Positions 1 to 10,214 of a DNA stretch of 64,000 nt are shown piece after piece. The notes under the pieces are model-generated. The model did not search any database. It had not been told where the DNA came from and was given only the letters and a program-made list of their open reading frames with translations. The stretch is from Psychrobacter fulvigenes (GTDB taxonomy: Bacteria > Pseudomonadota > Gammaproteobacteria > Pseudomonadales > Moraxellaceae), in the NCBI RefSeq assembly GCF_904846155.1, contig NZ_CAJGZP010000001.1, positions 1,240,001 to 1,304,000 of the forward strand, given 5' to 3'. How positions within the stretch are numbered: the stretch's first letter is position 1; the number at the start of each line of letters is the position of its first letter. The position numbers and the translations under genes are program-made.

Positions 1-3000
1 ATGACTTTTTTACATAAATCTTTGTCGGACTTTGGAAGGAGATGGCTATATTCAATAATTAGCTTTGAACAACTATGAAAAGCAATATTGCGATTGAGCT
101 GTATAAAAGTTGCATCTGATGTGCTTTCAAGCTCTTTTAATAAACTTTTAGTATCATTTAAAGCCAGTAAAGCATTACCCTTGTACTTTTTACTACTCTC
201 ATACTCTTCATCGTTGCTAGAATTTGACCACAAGTCCAATGAAGTATATTTAAACCTTTCGTTATATTCTACTTGTGCTGTTTCACTAATCCTTTTTTGT
301 TTTTCTGTCAATTTTGGTGTAAAAGCAACTTTGGTTTGTTCTTCCTCTTCGATTACCTCAGGTACTAAATTACGTCTATCCATTCTTGCTAACAATATAC
401 CTGTAGTTTCATCTCCATCACTCAACTCAGATTTATGTTGATCGATAATCTTAAGAATATTTTCAATAAAGTCTGAGTTTTGACCTTCTGAAAAGCTTTT
501 TACGCCATAAAATTGATAGTGCAGACATAAGTGCTCTAAATTCGAATTTCTATGCTTGTCTTCACAAGTTTTGAGACGCTCATCTCTATAAAGAATATTC
601 TTTAAATCTAAGTTAAAACCATATCCCGTACTAGAAATTGACTTCACTCGATACTCTGTTCTACATCGCATAGTGTCAGTGTGAAATAAGTCAATAGTTT
701 TGAAAAGCATAAGTGCTATATCATTAAAAGTATTAAAATGTGCTAATACAATGCTAGCTACAATGGCCGTTATAGATGTCGACTCTGCTGTATTTAAAAT
801 ACGCAGTAATAGTACTCTAACAATATAATCATCAATGTTTTCATCATTTGAAATTTGTATTAGGAATTTCTCTAATGCCATATGTATAGATTGAAGTAAA
901 TAAGGTGTTACAGGGCTACCGTGACCTCTATACATCGTCCATAATGCGAAACTATGATATTGTGAGATTTCTTTATCTTGAGTGTATATTTTAACTTTGG
1001 CAACATCTTCTCTACCTAATTCTGATTGAGCATAATTTGCTACGGCATAGTTCGTAAAACGAATGATAAAATCGATTGCATTTGAGTAGTCTTTTGTATT
1101 TAGTAACCAATAGATAGGTGTTTGGTGAGCACTTGCGGGGTAATATTTAAAATCATGACTATCTTTAATACCATATCTCGTTTCCATATCAGGGTTATAT
1201 TTCAACGAACGGTAGAAATCATCATCTTTCTTTACGATCCAGAATATTTCACATAGTTCAATGACTGATTTTGGTAATAGCTGTATTAACGGAATAGCTA
1301 AATAGCATTTATTTAGAATCGTTACACAGAAGTCTTGATACGGATCATTATGCTCAACCCAAACATGCTCAATGACTTTATCAAAGATTTCCTTTATTTC
1401 GTCTTCTATTTCACGGCATGACGCAAAAACAACTTTATAAATATTATTATCTTCGTTTCGAGAGTATATATGTTCTCCTTGTTCTGTCTTCTTTAGAATA
1501 CTAACTGCAAGTAAACCAGCAAGCCTTGTCGTTTCTCCTCTAGGGTTACTTTGACACCAATCTAATAAGATCGGTAGAACTCTATTTCTATTACTTTCAA
1601 AAAAATCAAGCTGATGCTTATAGATAAAATCAATAGTTGCTTGCCAACCTTTACCTTTGGGTCTAGTATTCTGTAGCAAAGATACAACGTCTTTATAGGC
1701 AACCTGTAATAAAAATATAATACGTTTTAAAATAAAAAAATTATTTGCTATCAACTCATTTTCGTATATTTTAAAAAACTCGAACGAGTACTCTGACAGT
1801 AACACTGAAACCAATAGCTCATCTTTCCAAAACTGGGTTATATCACTGACAAAGACATTATTAATGAACCTTTTGATATCAGTATCTTCTTCTATTAATT
1901 TCTGAGATAGCCAAAGTCGAAAAGCTCTTCTAATTGCTAGCGAATTACCTAGCTCACTAAAAAAATCCTCAATATTTACATGGTTTTGATAAGTCTTGTT
2001 TATAATATGGTTTAATGCCCACTCTTCGTATATATCATGAGTAATGAAATATCCGTCGTGTTGTTCATCATAGCCTAAAATGTCATCTGCTTTTAGTTGG
2101 TATAGTGCATCCTGAGGAAGGCTGTCACCAGTAATATAGAAACGATTAGTGTCAGCACGTTGCTTTGCAATTCCTTCTAAACATCGACCTCTCTTAATAT
2201 GTATATTATCCCTTTTGACGAGACTATTTTGAATTCTCTTTTTCCAAAGTAAGTCTATAAAACTAGCAAAATCACTAATAGCTTCTGTACTCTGATAATG
2301 ACTAATATACTCGTTAAGATAAAATAAATTTCTCAGCCTATCCTTAAAGATGTCATTATTAGGTAGAACGATTCCAAATTCATCAGATATTTCAATCAAC
2401 CTTTCGCCTGACAATAACTCAACTTCTAAAATCTCACATTGTAGCTGGTAACTTTCATTTATATGAAAATTTAAGTCGTCTAAATATGAGATTCTCGTAG
2501 TGAAAACTATTGTCCAACCATATGTTGTAAGACTGTTGACTAAATCATGCAATATATTTTGATTGCTTAAGTCGGCTAGCTTTTCTGCGGAATCAATTAT
2601 AAATAATTTAGTAGTTTCATTTTCGTAGGTACTGAAGAAGTCAGCAGATGAAAAGTTATGTTCAAAGCGAAATAAATCACTAAAATGATTAACGTTTAAC
2701 TCTGTGGCTTTGAATATACATATAGGGATATTGAAGGAATGCTGCTGATAGAACTCTTTAAGAATAGCCGTTTTACCACTACCACCCTCGCCAGACAAGA
2801 TAATATGCTTGTTCCCACTCGTAAGCTCTTCAATTTCTGAAATATAATTTTGACGCTCAATTTTTATCTGTTGCTGATTTACGCTGATTTTGGTACGAAT
2901 AGCGTTTAAGATACTAGTGTTATGAGCAAAAACACTGTCGCGCAACTTATCTAAAGTTGGATCTAAGCTAAAAAACAGGTCTTGAATATACTTATGCTTT

Positions 3001-3428
3001 GGTAAAACTAGTTGAAGTTCAAAATGACTAGGTACACGCCATTCAAGTGAGACGCCAAGCTTTTTACAAGCTTCATTTATTTCGACTTCATAGCTAGCTT
3101 TCTTTCTGTCTTTTAGAGAGCTTTCAGATAGCTCCTGATTGATATAAAAATAAACAACGTCTATTTCAGGGTTCTTACTTTTGGCTTTTGTAATAGCCTC
3201 AATAATTTCTTTTTTTCTATCACTAATAGATACTTCGTAGTATTTAGCTGAGAAACCATAAACTACGCCATCTTTCTCAAGCGGCTCAGTTTCAATTCCT
3301 GTTTGGTTTTTATATCTGAATAATCCAACATTATTGTTAAACTCTGAGCAAAATAATAAATAAGCCATCTGCTCGAACGCCCATTGTTCCTTATTTTCAT
3401 TTTTGATGGCAAACTTATTCCAGTTCAT
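1..3428 (-). CDS. Large P-loop (STAND-like) NTPase with nuclease-like N-terminus, partial
   Basis: The reading frame is open from the ATG at 3428 to the left edge (about 1140 codons seen, C-terminus missing). An AAGGA ribosome site lies just upstream of the ATG. The first ~110 residues contain GIETEP and GFSAKYYE, a pattern like the core of PD-(D/E)XK nucleases of the Mrr/Cap4 type. A Walker A, GEGGSGKT, lies at about residue 212 and a Walker B-like LFIIDSAE at about residue 274. The remainder is a long, probably helical region with no motif I recognise. The architecture (effector-like domain, NTPase, long C-terminal sensor) resembles AVAST/STAND antiphage proteins. It starts 64 nt after the Cap5-like gene on the same strand, so it may be cotranscribed with the CBASS operon. 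The assignment to a defence family is inferred. Confidence 0.7.
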   Translation of the reverse strand, partial: MNWNKFAIKNENKEQWAFEQMAYLLFCSEFNNNVGLFRYKNQTGIETEPLEKDGVVYGFSAKYYEVSISDRKKEIIEAITKAKSKNPEIDVVYFYINQELSESSLKDRKKASYEVEINEACKKLGVSLEWRVPSHFELQLVLPKHKYIQDLFFSLDPTLDKLRDSVFAHNTSILNAIRTKISVNQQQIKIERQNYISEIEELTSGNKHIILSGEGGSGKTAILKEFYQQHSFNIPICIFKATELNVNHFSDLFRFEHNFSSADFFSTYENETTKLFIIDSAEKLADLSNQNILHDLVNSLTTYGWTIVFTTRISYLDDLNFHINESYQLQCEILEVELLSGERLIEISDEFGIVLPNNDIFKDRLRNLFYLNEYISHYQSTEAISDFASFIDLLWKKRIQNSLVKRDNIHIKRGRCLEGIAKQRADTNRFYITGDSLPQDALYQLKADDILGYDEQHDGYFITHDIYEEWALNHIINKTYQNHVNIEDFFSELGNSLAIRRAFRLWLSQKLIEEDTDIKRFINNVFVSDITQFWKDELLVSVLLSEYSFEFFKIYENELIANNFFILKRIIFLLQVAYKDVVSLLQNTRPKGKGWQATIDFIYKHQLDFFESNRNRVLPILLDWCQSNPRGETTRLAGLLAVSILKKTEQGEHIYSRNEDNNIYKVVFASCREIEDEIKEIFDKVIEHVWVEHNDPYQDFCVTILNKCYLAIPLIQLLPKSVIELCEIFWIVKKDDDFYRSLKYNPDMETRYGIKDSHDFKYYPASAHQTPIYWLLNTKDYSNAIDFIIRFTNYAVANYAQSELGREDVAKVKIYTQDKEISQYHSFALWTMYRGHGSPVTPYLLQSIHMALEKFLIQISNDENIDDYIVRVLLLRILNTAESTSITAIVASIVLAHFNTFNDIALMLFKTIDLFHTDTMRCRTEYRVKSISSTGYGFNLDLKNILYRDERLKTCEDKHRNSNLEHLCLHYQFYGVKSFSEGQNSDFIENILKIIDQHKSELSDGDETTGILLARMDRRNLVPEVIEEEEQTKVAFTPKLTEKQKRISETAQVEYNERFKYTSLDLWSNSSNDEEYESSKKYKGNALLALNDTKSLLKELESTSDATFIQLNRNIAFHSCSKLIIEYSHLLPKSDKDLCKKV

Positions 3429-3492
3429 TGTAATCCTTGTAGTTTTGCTCTTTGGATGAATTATTTGTAACTTCAGTTTTTAAAATTAAATA

Positions 3493-5124
3493 TTATTCAC
3501 AGTCGACTTTCACACATTCAATGACTGTAGTATTCCCATCGTTGTATATTCTGAGCTTAGGCTCCATTACTTTGTCTCCATAATCGTAGGCTATAAACTC
3601 AGGTTGATGTCTATCTATAGCTTGACCAATATATACACAAGCAGCATTTGAGGCACAAACTAATAGATGTACTTTTTTGATACCATGCATCTGATTCAAG
3701 TTAGTAAAAATCTCCTTAAGTCTATTAGCTAGTTTCTCACCCTCAAGTGGATGCGCTATTGCGCCATTACCGTATCCGTAACTCTGAGGAGGATATATAT
3801 TTATTACTGGAAGCTTGTCTTGGGCTTGCTGATTAAGATGGTCAATTGTTGAATCAATCATTTCAGCATCTGCAGTTAGTTTGACGCTAACAATAACCTC
3901 TGATTGCTCTGGGTCAATCTCTGGCTCATCAATAATAAACGCATCTTCCCTAGGATCTACTCCAGGCCACATCCAACTACTAGCATCTCTGTAACGCAGC
4001 ATTGGCATTAATTTGGATTTATTACCAAACTTCGCGCCAAAACCTATTAAAGCAAAAGTTGGACCTAAAACGAATACTGCAGCACCAGACCCTTCAGTCC
4101 GATCATGAATTCTATTAACACATTTCTCGATATTCTTTGAAGCATTCTCTTCAAAACTATTATCAAGATCCATTGACTCACTTGCACCAGAGTTCACACT
4201 AATAATATGATCTGATGCTCTATGTTCAAATACACTTAGGGACTTTGATATTGCCACTGAATTAGGTTTTTCTACATGCTGACTGTTTACACCCCAAGGA
4301 ATAAAGAAAATATCAACTGGCGTATAATTTAGAGCATCAAGTAACTTGTTGCACAAATAAACATGCTCTTCACGCATTTTAGTTAATAATGGCGCTGGAT
4401 AATATGAGCTTGCAACCCTATCTACCAAGCGATGATGTACATCACATAACAATAAAACGTTACTGGGTTCATTAGACAATAGAGTTGATAGATATAGTGT
4501 TCCTCTTGGGCCTTTAGTAGAGGATGCAGTGATATGAGCTAAATAGCCGTAGTTACCTTCATAACCTGTCAGTTCGTCTACATCTAAACGTTGACCACAT
4601 CCTCTGAACATACATCTACCATGGCTATCATCCATGACTTTACGTATTGTATTAACTGTAAAATCTTTACCTCTACCACCATCATTAGTTTTCAAAATTA
4701 GATCATTTACAAAATCTTTTAACGACTCATTCGTTACAGAATATGAGCTTTGAAGACAACCAGACCATAAAGACATAACTTCATTTTTCTGATTTATATT
4801 TTTATTTTCAAAAACTTCAACTTCAGAAAGTCTATAATCCACCGTTATTTCAAAATTTTTACTTAAGTATTGAATGAATAAGTGATTGTCATTATCTGTA
4901 AGAGAAAACGTAAAAACATCAAGTAGCTCACCATCATTGAACAGCAATGTCAGTAAGTTATGGAAGCTTGCGTCTGAAAGAAAGCCAACAGAATCCCATT
5001 GCAATCCTGTCTCTTTAAGATGATCAAGATATTGTTTGGCTGAGTCAAGATCAGTAAATATAGTCTTGTTTAGGGTTTGATCATGCGGGATCTGAGTTAC
5101 TACAGATAGATTATTTGTAGTCAT
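3493..5124 (-). CDS. cap5: CBASS effector: HNH endonuclease with SAVED domain (Cap5-like), N-terminally extended
   Basis: 543 aa. The HNH region at about residues 165-265 has CMFRGC, then AHI, then LLCDVHHRLVD, the zinc-bound Cys and HNH pattern of Cap5. The C-terminal ~250 residues match the SAVED cyclic-oligonucleotide sensor by position and by hydrophobic pattern. In known Cap5 proteins ligand binding to SAVED drives oligomerisation and double-stranded DNA degradation, killing the infected cell. Cap5 is usually about 380-400 aa; here some 150 residues precede the HNH domain, with no domain I recognise. The ATG follows the Cap3 stop by 3 nt, so the genes are tightly coupled. It is the last gene of the CBASS operon proper. 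Confidence 0.88.
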   Translation of the reverse strand: MTTNNLSVVTQIPHDQTLNKTIFTDLDSAKQYLDHLKETGLQWDSVGFLSDASFHNLLTLLFNDGELLDVFTFSLTDNDNHLFIQYLSKNFEITVDYRLSEVEVFENKNINQKNEVMSLWSGCLQSSYSVTNESLKDFVNDLILKTNDGGRGKDFTVNTIRKVMDDSHGRCMFRGCGQRLDVDELTGYEGNYGYLAHITASSTKGPRGTLYLSTLLSNEPSNVLLLCDVHHRLVDRVASSYYPAPLLTKMREEHVYLCNKLLDALNYTPVDIFFIPWGVNSQHVEKPNSVAISKSLSVFEHRASDHIISVNSGASESMDLDNSFEENASKNIEKCVNRIHDRTEGSGAAVFVLGPTFALIGFGAKFGNKSKLMPMLRYRDASSWMWPGVDPREDAFIIDEPEIDPEQSEVIVSVKLTADAEMIDSTIDHLNQQAQDKLPVINIYPPQSYGYGNGAIAHPLEGEKLANRLKEIFTNLNQMHGIKKVHLLVCASNAACVYIGQAIDRHQPEFIAYDYGDKVMEPKLRIYNDGNTTVIECVKVDCE

Positions 5125-5127
5125 TAT

Positions 5128-5649
5128 TTAATCGTCCAATTCAGTAGAAAAAGGTAAATAGCCTAAAAATATTTTAGAGTTTTGAGAGTATGCAATCCAA
5201 AAGCCAATATGACTAGTACCAACGATGACGTACAAAATACGTTCCGATAAATATTTAGAACTAGTGAATTGACTCGCTAAATCATTTAAGTCCGTACTAG
5301 ATGGATTGGGTTTTGGCTCAGGGTGTGTATGCCATAAACCTAGCAGACCACCAAAACCTTTGGTATCTTTCCAATATTTTTTCAGAGCTTTATCGTGAGA
5401 TTTGGAACGAAAGAAAGTGGTGCGAGTACGTCTATCTCTGAACATTGGCGTAGTTAAGTCGTCTACTACTATTGTATGACTGTCTGGATAATAGCTACCT
5501 AATAATATACCGCCAGCTTCCTTGGATTTGGCTTGTGACTGTCTAAAATCGAACCATGTGGATATGACAGACTCGGCTATTGCGCCATCGTATGCTTTAT
5601 CATTTTCTTTTTCTTTCCATATAATGCGCTTATTTAGGTACTGCAACAT
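5128..5649 (-). CDS. cap3: CBASS Cap3: JAMM/Mov34 isopeptidase
   Basis: 173 aa. The JAMM zinc motif is complete: a Glu before GGILLGSY, then HTHPEPKPNPSSTD, which fits HxH-x7-S-x2-D. Cap3 enzymes remove the conjugate that Cap2 attaches to the CD-NTase C-terminus, tuning its activity. I chose the ATG at 5649; a TTG two codons upstream (5655) is also open. The start overlaps the end of the cap2 frame by 16 nt, so it is probably translationally coupled. Unlike cap2, it is intact. Confidence 0.9.
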   Translation of the reverse strand: MLQYLNKRIIWKEKENDKAYDGAIAESVISTWFDFRQSQAKSKEAGGILLGSYYPDSHTIVVDDLTTPMFRDRRTRTTFFRSKSHDKALKKYWKDTKGFGGLLGLWHTHPEPKPNPSSTDLNDLASQFTSSKYLSERILYVIVGTSHIGFWIAYSQNSKIFLGYLPFSTELDD

Positions 5650-7324
5650 GAGCAACCTGCCACTTTAATAGTATTTAAAGACTGTAAGTAGTAGCCACCA
5701 TTTTGTAGAGCCAATGCGTGATGTTTGGTGGCCTTCAAGTTATAGTTGGTCGGTAACTTATTGGTAGCGCACCATGACTGTAATCCTACTTTATTCTCGA
5801 TTACATATTCAGCCATTATTACTGCTGTTTTCATAGCATGAACTGAACCGTATGCAGTGAACGCTCCAGCACATCCAGTGATATTTCTTGATAAAACTAT
5901 GCCTGAAGGATTACTAAACAAACTGGTATTTATATAATTTGAAGGATTGCCATCGTGATCATAGTAAAGACATTTTAAACAGCCATCCTCATTGCTTTTG
6001 AATCCTAGAATATGACCACCCAACCCGTAAGCCTCTAGCCAACCAGATATAACTTGGACATTCGCCTCGTAAGTATATAGCGGCGGCACACCTCTAGTTC
6101 TGTGGGAGGGTGACCAGTAGCTAACACTATGGAATGCATTTCAGATAGCTGTTCATCATTCTGGCTATTAAGCCAGTTTAAGATATTAGTTTTGTAGACT
6201 ACTACTTCTAATTCAGGTATGTTTTGTTGGAGACGATTTTTAAGGGCACTAACCTTTGACTGGTTGACATCTTGTATTCCAAGGTAATGCCGCATAATAT
6301 TGTCGGTTTTCATATCATCATAATCAACCAGTATTAATTTATCGACATCTGACTCAGCCAGTATCTCTGCAACTCTTGACCCAACTGAACCGCATCCGGC
6401 TATCACAACAGGTTTCTTACTTGAAAATTGAGACTCCATGCCAGTACGATTAAGTAAATACTCGCGCCAACCGCGCTGCAAGGTTTGAATCTTAAAATTG
6501 CGATATTTATTCGAAGCCATATCCTGATAATAGGAGATGACCAAGTAAGTACGCATTTTAGGCGTAGGTATCTCTAAGAGAACGATTTTAAACTTACTTT
6601 TCTTATTTAAGCTGTCTAACTGTTGGGTACTGAAGTTTAAGGTTTGTTGTTCCCACCAGTGTTCATCAAAGGATGTGAAAAGATTAGGAATAACAAAATT
6701 CTCGATACGAGGCAGGATTATTTTAGTTACTTTTATAGCAGTGTAAGGGTTGGAGCTAGGTGGATGTTGACTAGCTCCGTCAACTAAGTATTTGATATGA
6801 TGACACTGAGGTGTATTACGTTGTTTCGTAAGATTAATACACCATGCATATAAGCTGTCAGACTGATTTGGATTATGCGTCGCAATAACAATAGGGTCAT
6901 CCGATACGACTGTTTGATTGTAACCATCGATCTCTTCGTATAAAGCCTTTCTGTTTCCAGCACTGTAAGATTCAAGGGCATTCGTCAGAATGCTTATAGC
7001 CGTATCTACAGCATATTTGAAGAGGCCAAATAAGTCAGCGCTATCAAACATCTCACCTTGATGATCTGTGACACATATCAAGCCGTTATTACCCACATGA
7101 TCTAACGCTGGCAAGTTGCACTGAGCAACTGACACTGTAGGCAATGATAGCCAACGCTTTTGATCAATATATTTGACTGATAAAGGTACTGTCTGACCAT
7201 GAATATTTAAATCAAAGCCGATGGCTATAAAACCACCCTTTTTATCATAGCTCTCAATGCTTTTACCACCAAGAGATTGAATATAATTTTTGAAGCTTTG
7301 CTGTATGCCATCGCTGATTTTCAT
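5634..7324 (-). pseudogene. cap2: CBASS Cap2: E2-E1 ubiquitin-transferase-like protein, frameshifted
   Basis: The first frame (7324 to 6035, 429 aa) begins with an E2-like domain whose likely catalytic Cys is C84 in NNGLICVTD. It continues into an E1/ThiF adenylation domain with GCGSVGSR near residue 311 and ILVDYDDMKTDNIMRHYLG. It then loses homology and stops. The rest of the E1 domain (SGWLEAYGLGGHILGF and NITGCAGAFTAYGS, with the presumed E1 catalytic Cys) is in the -1 frame, ending at 5634. The span is 1691 nt, one short of a multiple of three, so a single-base loss (or a 2-base gain) around 6060-6090 explains both halves; repaired length is about 563 aa, near the family norm. The truncated product would lack the E1 Cys. 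A sequencing error or programmed frameshift is possible, but no clear slippery heptamer is seen. Confidence 0.85.
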
Positions 7325-7332
7325 AACATTAC

Positions 7333-8358
7333 CTATGCTGATGAGCCAGTACTGACATATGGCGCTTCATTACTCTTTTTAGCTTTATCGATTTTGTCCA
7401 CTACTGGAAAGTCATCACCAAAAATTTTTCTTAATGTCTTACTGGCTTCATGCGCGTCTGGCTCATTGACGGCTGATTGTAAATTATCTCTTAGTGTCTC
7501 AAAACGCTCCTTAGTAATAGCCATATCCTCATCGTTGACAGATTTTAGCAAGTCACCACCTGGTGTTATAGGCAGATTAATGCTGAGACGACCAAAGTAA
7601 TCAAAATTACTAAGGATAGTTTTAATTAAATCCAGTAGAACCTCTCCATCATTCTGGGTATCTACATCTGGTTCTAACCAATGATACGCTGCCATAGTCA
7701 GTCCAATGCTATGGATACCAACATATTTATGGTTGCGCCACCTTTTTAAGTAGCGTACACATCTACGAAACTGTCTACGTTGATCAGAACCGTTATCCTC
7801 ATAGGTATCATTACCTTTATATAAGCCATTGATTATTGAGTTGATACCTTCAGGATCCGCTGCCTGCCAAATTCGCTTATCTTCAGTTAACCCTTTTCTA
7901 CCTTTAGCTAGATAGTATGTATCATCGTATTCGTTGTTAGATTTGGCATATATTGGTAAATCAACATGATAATCAGCTATCCCATTTTTTTTATATGTTA
8001 CTGTAATACAAGATCGACTTACCACTACATCACGATTTGTATGTTGGATACATTCTGCTATTAACTCTTTTAGATCTACAGTATCTTCATAATCTTCAAT
8101 ATAACAGTCAAGAAGTACACCAACATCGATATCATAATCACCAGCTCTGACAGGTTTAATACCCGTATTTAAAGCGTAGCTTCCTTGGTTGAAGCTTCTT
8201 TCATACTGAGGATAACCATCGTCTTTTCTTTCTGCCAATTTACTCTTAAGCTTATCGATGATTAGGTCGCGTTTTTTACGTAAAAAGTCGTTCTCTTCGT
8301 AAGTGCCTAATTTAATAGCATTATGAAATTCTAAGAACTGTTTTTGTAAATCTGCCAT
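7333..8358 (-). CDS. CD-NTase (cGAS/DncV-like nucleotidyltransferase) of type II CBASS
   Basis: 341 aa. The nucleotidyltransferase signature is complete: QGSYALNTGIK at about residues 58-68, DYDIDVG with metal-binding D76 and D78, and a third acid D133 in YHVDLP. Such enzymes make cyclic di- or trinucleotides on phage infection, which would activate the HNH-SAVED effector downstream. The C-terminus (ending STGSSA) is flexible and small-residue rich, consistent with being the Cap2 conjugation tail. GAGGT lies upstream of the ATG as ribosome site. It is the first gene of the operon and is divergent from the type III mod gene. I cannot assign the clade or product nucleotide with confidence. Confidence 0.92.
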   Translation of the reverse strand: MADLQKQFLEFHNAIKLGTYEENDFLRKKRDLIIDKLKSKLAERKDDGYPQYERSFNQGSYALNTGIKPVRAGDYDIDVGVLLDCYIEDYEDTVDLKELIAECIQHTNRDVVVSRSCITVTYKKNGIADYHVDLPIYAKSNNEYDDTYYLAKGRKGLTEDKRIWQAADPEGINSIINGLYKGNDTYEDNGSDQRRQFRRCVRYLKRWRNHKYVGIHSIGLTMAAYHWLEPDVDTQNDGEVLLDLIKTILSNFDYFGRLSINLPITPGGDLLKSVNDEDMAITKERFETLRDNLQSAVNEPDAHEASKTLRKIFGDDFPVVDKIDKAKKSNEAPYVSTGSSA

Positions 8359-8660
8359 ATACGTTACCTCTCAATAATTGTTAAGTTTTAATAGTTATAG
8401 AATATATCAAGTCTCTACCAACATTGATAGGTACAGAACATTTGCATACGACAAGTAATGTCGCATCCATCCAAGTCAACGCTGAAAAATATCCAACAAT
8501 AGCTTAAAGTAGCTCTACCAAAGCAAAAGCTTAAGATATCGTATTACAGGTCGATATCTGGTGAGAGCAAGCGGGTTATATGATAAATTACCACTCAGAA
8601 TATTAAGCACTAAACATGCCAGCCATTTATGGCTGAAAATAAAGAAGGAAGTGAGGCGAT
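8359..8660. promoter_or_regulatory. Divergent intergenic region between CBASS and type III RM operons
   Basis: This 302-bp, AT-rich region separates two divergent operons and must hold both promoters. A ribosome site precedes each start: GAGGT for the CD-NTase and AAGGAAGTGAGG for mod. A small hairpin (CAGCCAT / ATGGCTG) lies near 8618-8634. No clear consensus promoter or operator could be fixed by eye. Confidence 0.4.
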
Positions 8661-10214
8661 ATGCCTATATTGAACTGGTTGAATAAAGAGCAAGCGTTGA
8701 CCACAGCGCGTGACTGTCCGTATCGTCTATTAGAGTTGGTACCGGAATTATCGTATGGCGAGTCAGATACTGACAATATGCTTATTCAAGGCGATAACCT
8801 CGATGCATTGAAGGCGCTCATTCCTACGCATTCAGGGAAGGTAAAGTGCATCTTTATTGACCCGCCTTATAACACCAAAAGTGCTTTTGAACACTATGAT
8901 GATAATCTAGAGCACAGCAAATGGCTGTCGATGATGTATCCACGCTTGGAGCTTTTGCAGCAACTATTATCTGAAGATGGTTCAATCTGGATTACGCTTG
9001 ATGATAACGAAGCCCATTATTTCAAAGTTATTTGTGACGAGATTTTTGGAAGAGCAAACTTTATAGGAAATATAATATGGCAAAAAAGAACCTCGCCAGC
9101 TAATGACGCTATATATTTCAGTAAAGATCATGACAATATTATTGTATATGCAAAAAACAAAACTATATGGCGCCCTTATAGGTTGCCATTGAATGAAGCT
9201 CAAGCTAAAAATTATAAAAATCCAGATAATGATGAGCGTGGATTATGGAATTCAGCAGCTTACACTTGTGCGAAGAGTTCAACAGAGCGACCTAATCTTT
9301 ACTATCCTATTATCCAGCCGAATACAGGCGAGGAGATTTGGCCAAAAAAAACTCGAGTTTAGGCTTATGGACAAGAAACTCACGAAAAACATTGCGAAAA
9401 TAATATGATTTACTGGGGTAAAGACGGACTATCAAAGTCACCTCGAATTAAAAAGTTTATTGAAGACGCAAAACCAGTTGTACCTAGATCTATCTGGATG
9501 AATTCAGAGGTAGGTCATAATCAAGAAGCCAGAAAAGAAGCGCTTAATTTATTTTCAGATACACCATTTTCCACACCTAAACCTGAAAGTTTGATGCAGC
9601 GTATCCTTCAAGTAGCTACACAGCCAAAAGACCTTATCCTAGACTCGTTTCTTGGTTCTGGTACTACAGTTGCAGTAGCTCATAAAATGAACCGCCGTTA
9701 TATCGGTATTGAACTTGATGAAAATGCAGTCACTCATTGCCAGCCAAGGCTAAAAAAAGTAGTCGATGGTGAGCAAGGTGGTATTTCAGAAGACGTCAAC
9801 TGGACAGGAGGTAGTGGCTTCAAATTCTATCGCTTAGGTGAAGTCATTTTTAGCGAAAATGGCTCTTTAAGAGAAGGTATCAGCTTTGATTCGCTTGCTT
9901 CGCATATTTGGTATGGCGATACCCGACAAGCACTACAACAGTCAGCTAAATCACCACTACTTGGCGTGCACAATGGCGTCGCTTACTACCTACTTTATAA
10001 CGGTATTTTAGGTGATAAACGTCCTAACGGTGGCAACGTACTCACATCAAAAGTGCTAACAATACTGCCACCTCATCCTGAAGACCCAAAGAATGGTAAA
10101 AAAGTCATCTATGGTGAGACGAGCCGAATGGGAGACGCCCGTCTCAAAAGTGAAAATATTATATTTAAGCAAATACCATACGATGTGAAAGGAGATAAGC
10201 GATGTTTGAACTAA
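8661..10214 (+). pseudogene. mod: Type III restriction-modification methyltransferase (Mod), interrupted by one in-frame amber codon
   Basis: The frame encodes a beta-class N6-adenine methyltransferase: catalytic DPPYNT motif at about residue 71 and the SAM-binding motif DSFLGSGTT late in the protein, the order usual for type III Mod. A TAG at 9360-9362 ends the first part after 233 aa. The same frame continues without another stop from 9363 to 10214, and residues on both sides read as one protein (KKTRV, stop, AYGQETHEKH). Mod proteins usually have Trp near this place, so TGG to TAG is a likely single change. Full length would be 517 codons. The SAM-binding half could restart at the ATG 9405, but a split protein is unlikely to be active. 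Its end overlaps the res start by 13 nt. Confidence 0.88.

Noticed and set aside
88..441. Plus-strand frame of 117 codons at the left edge
   Set aside because: It lies opposite the continuous minus-strand NTPase frame, has skewed Ser/Leu composition and no ribosome site.
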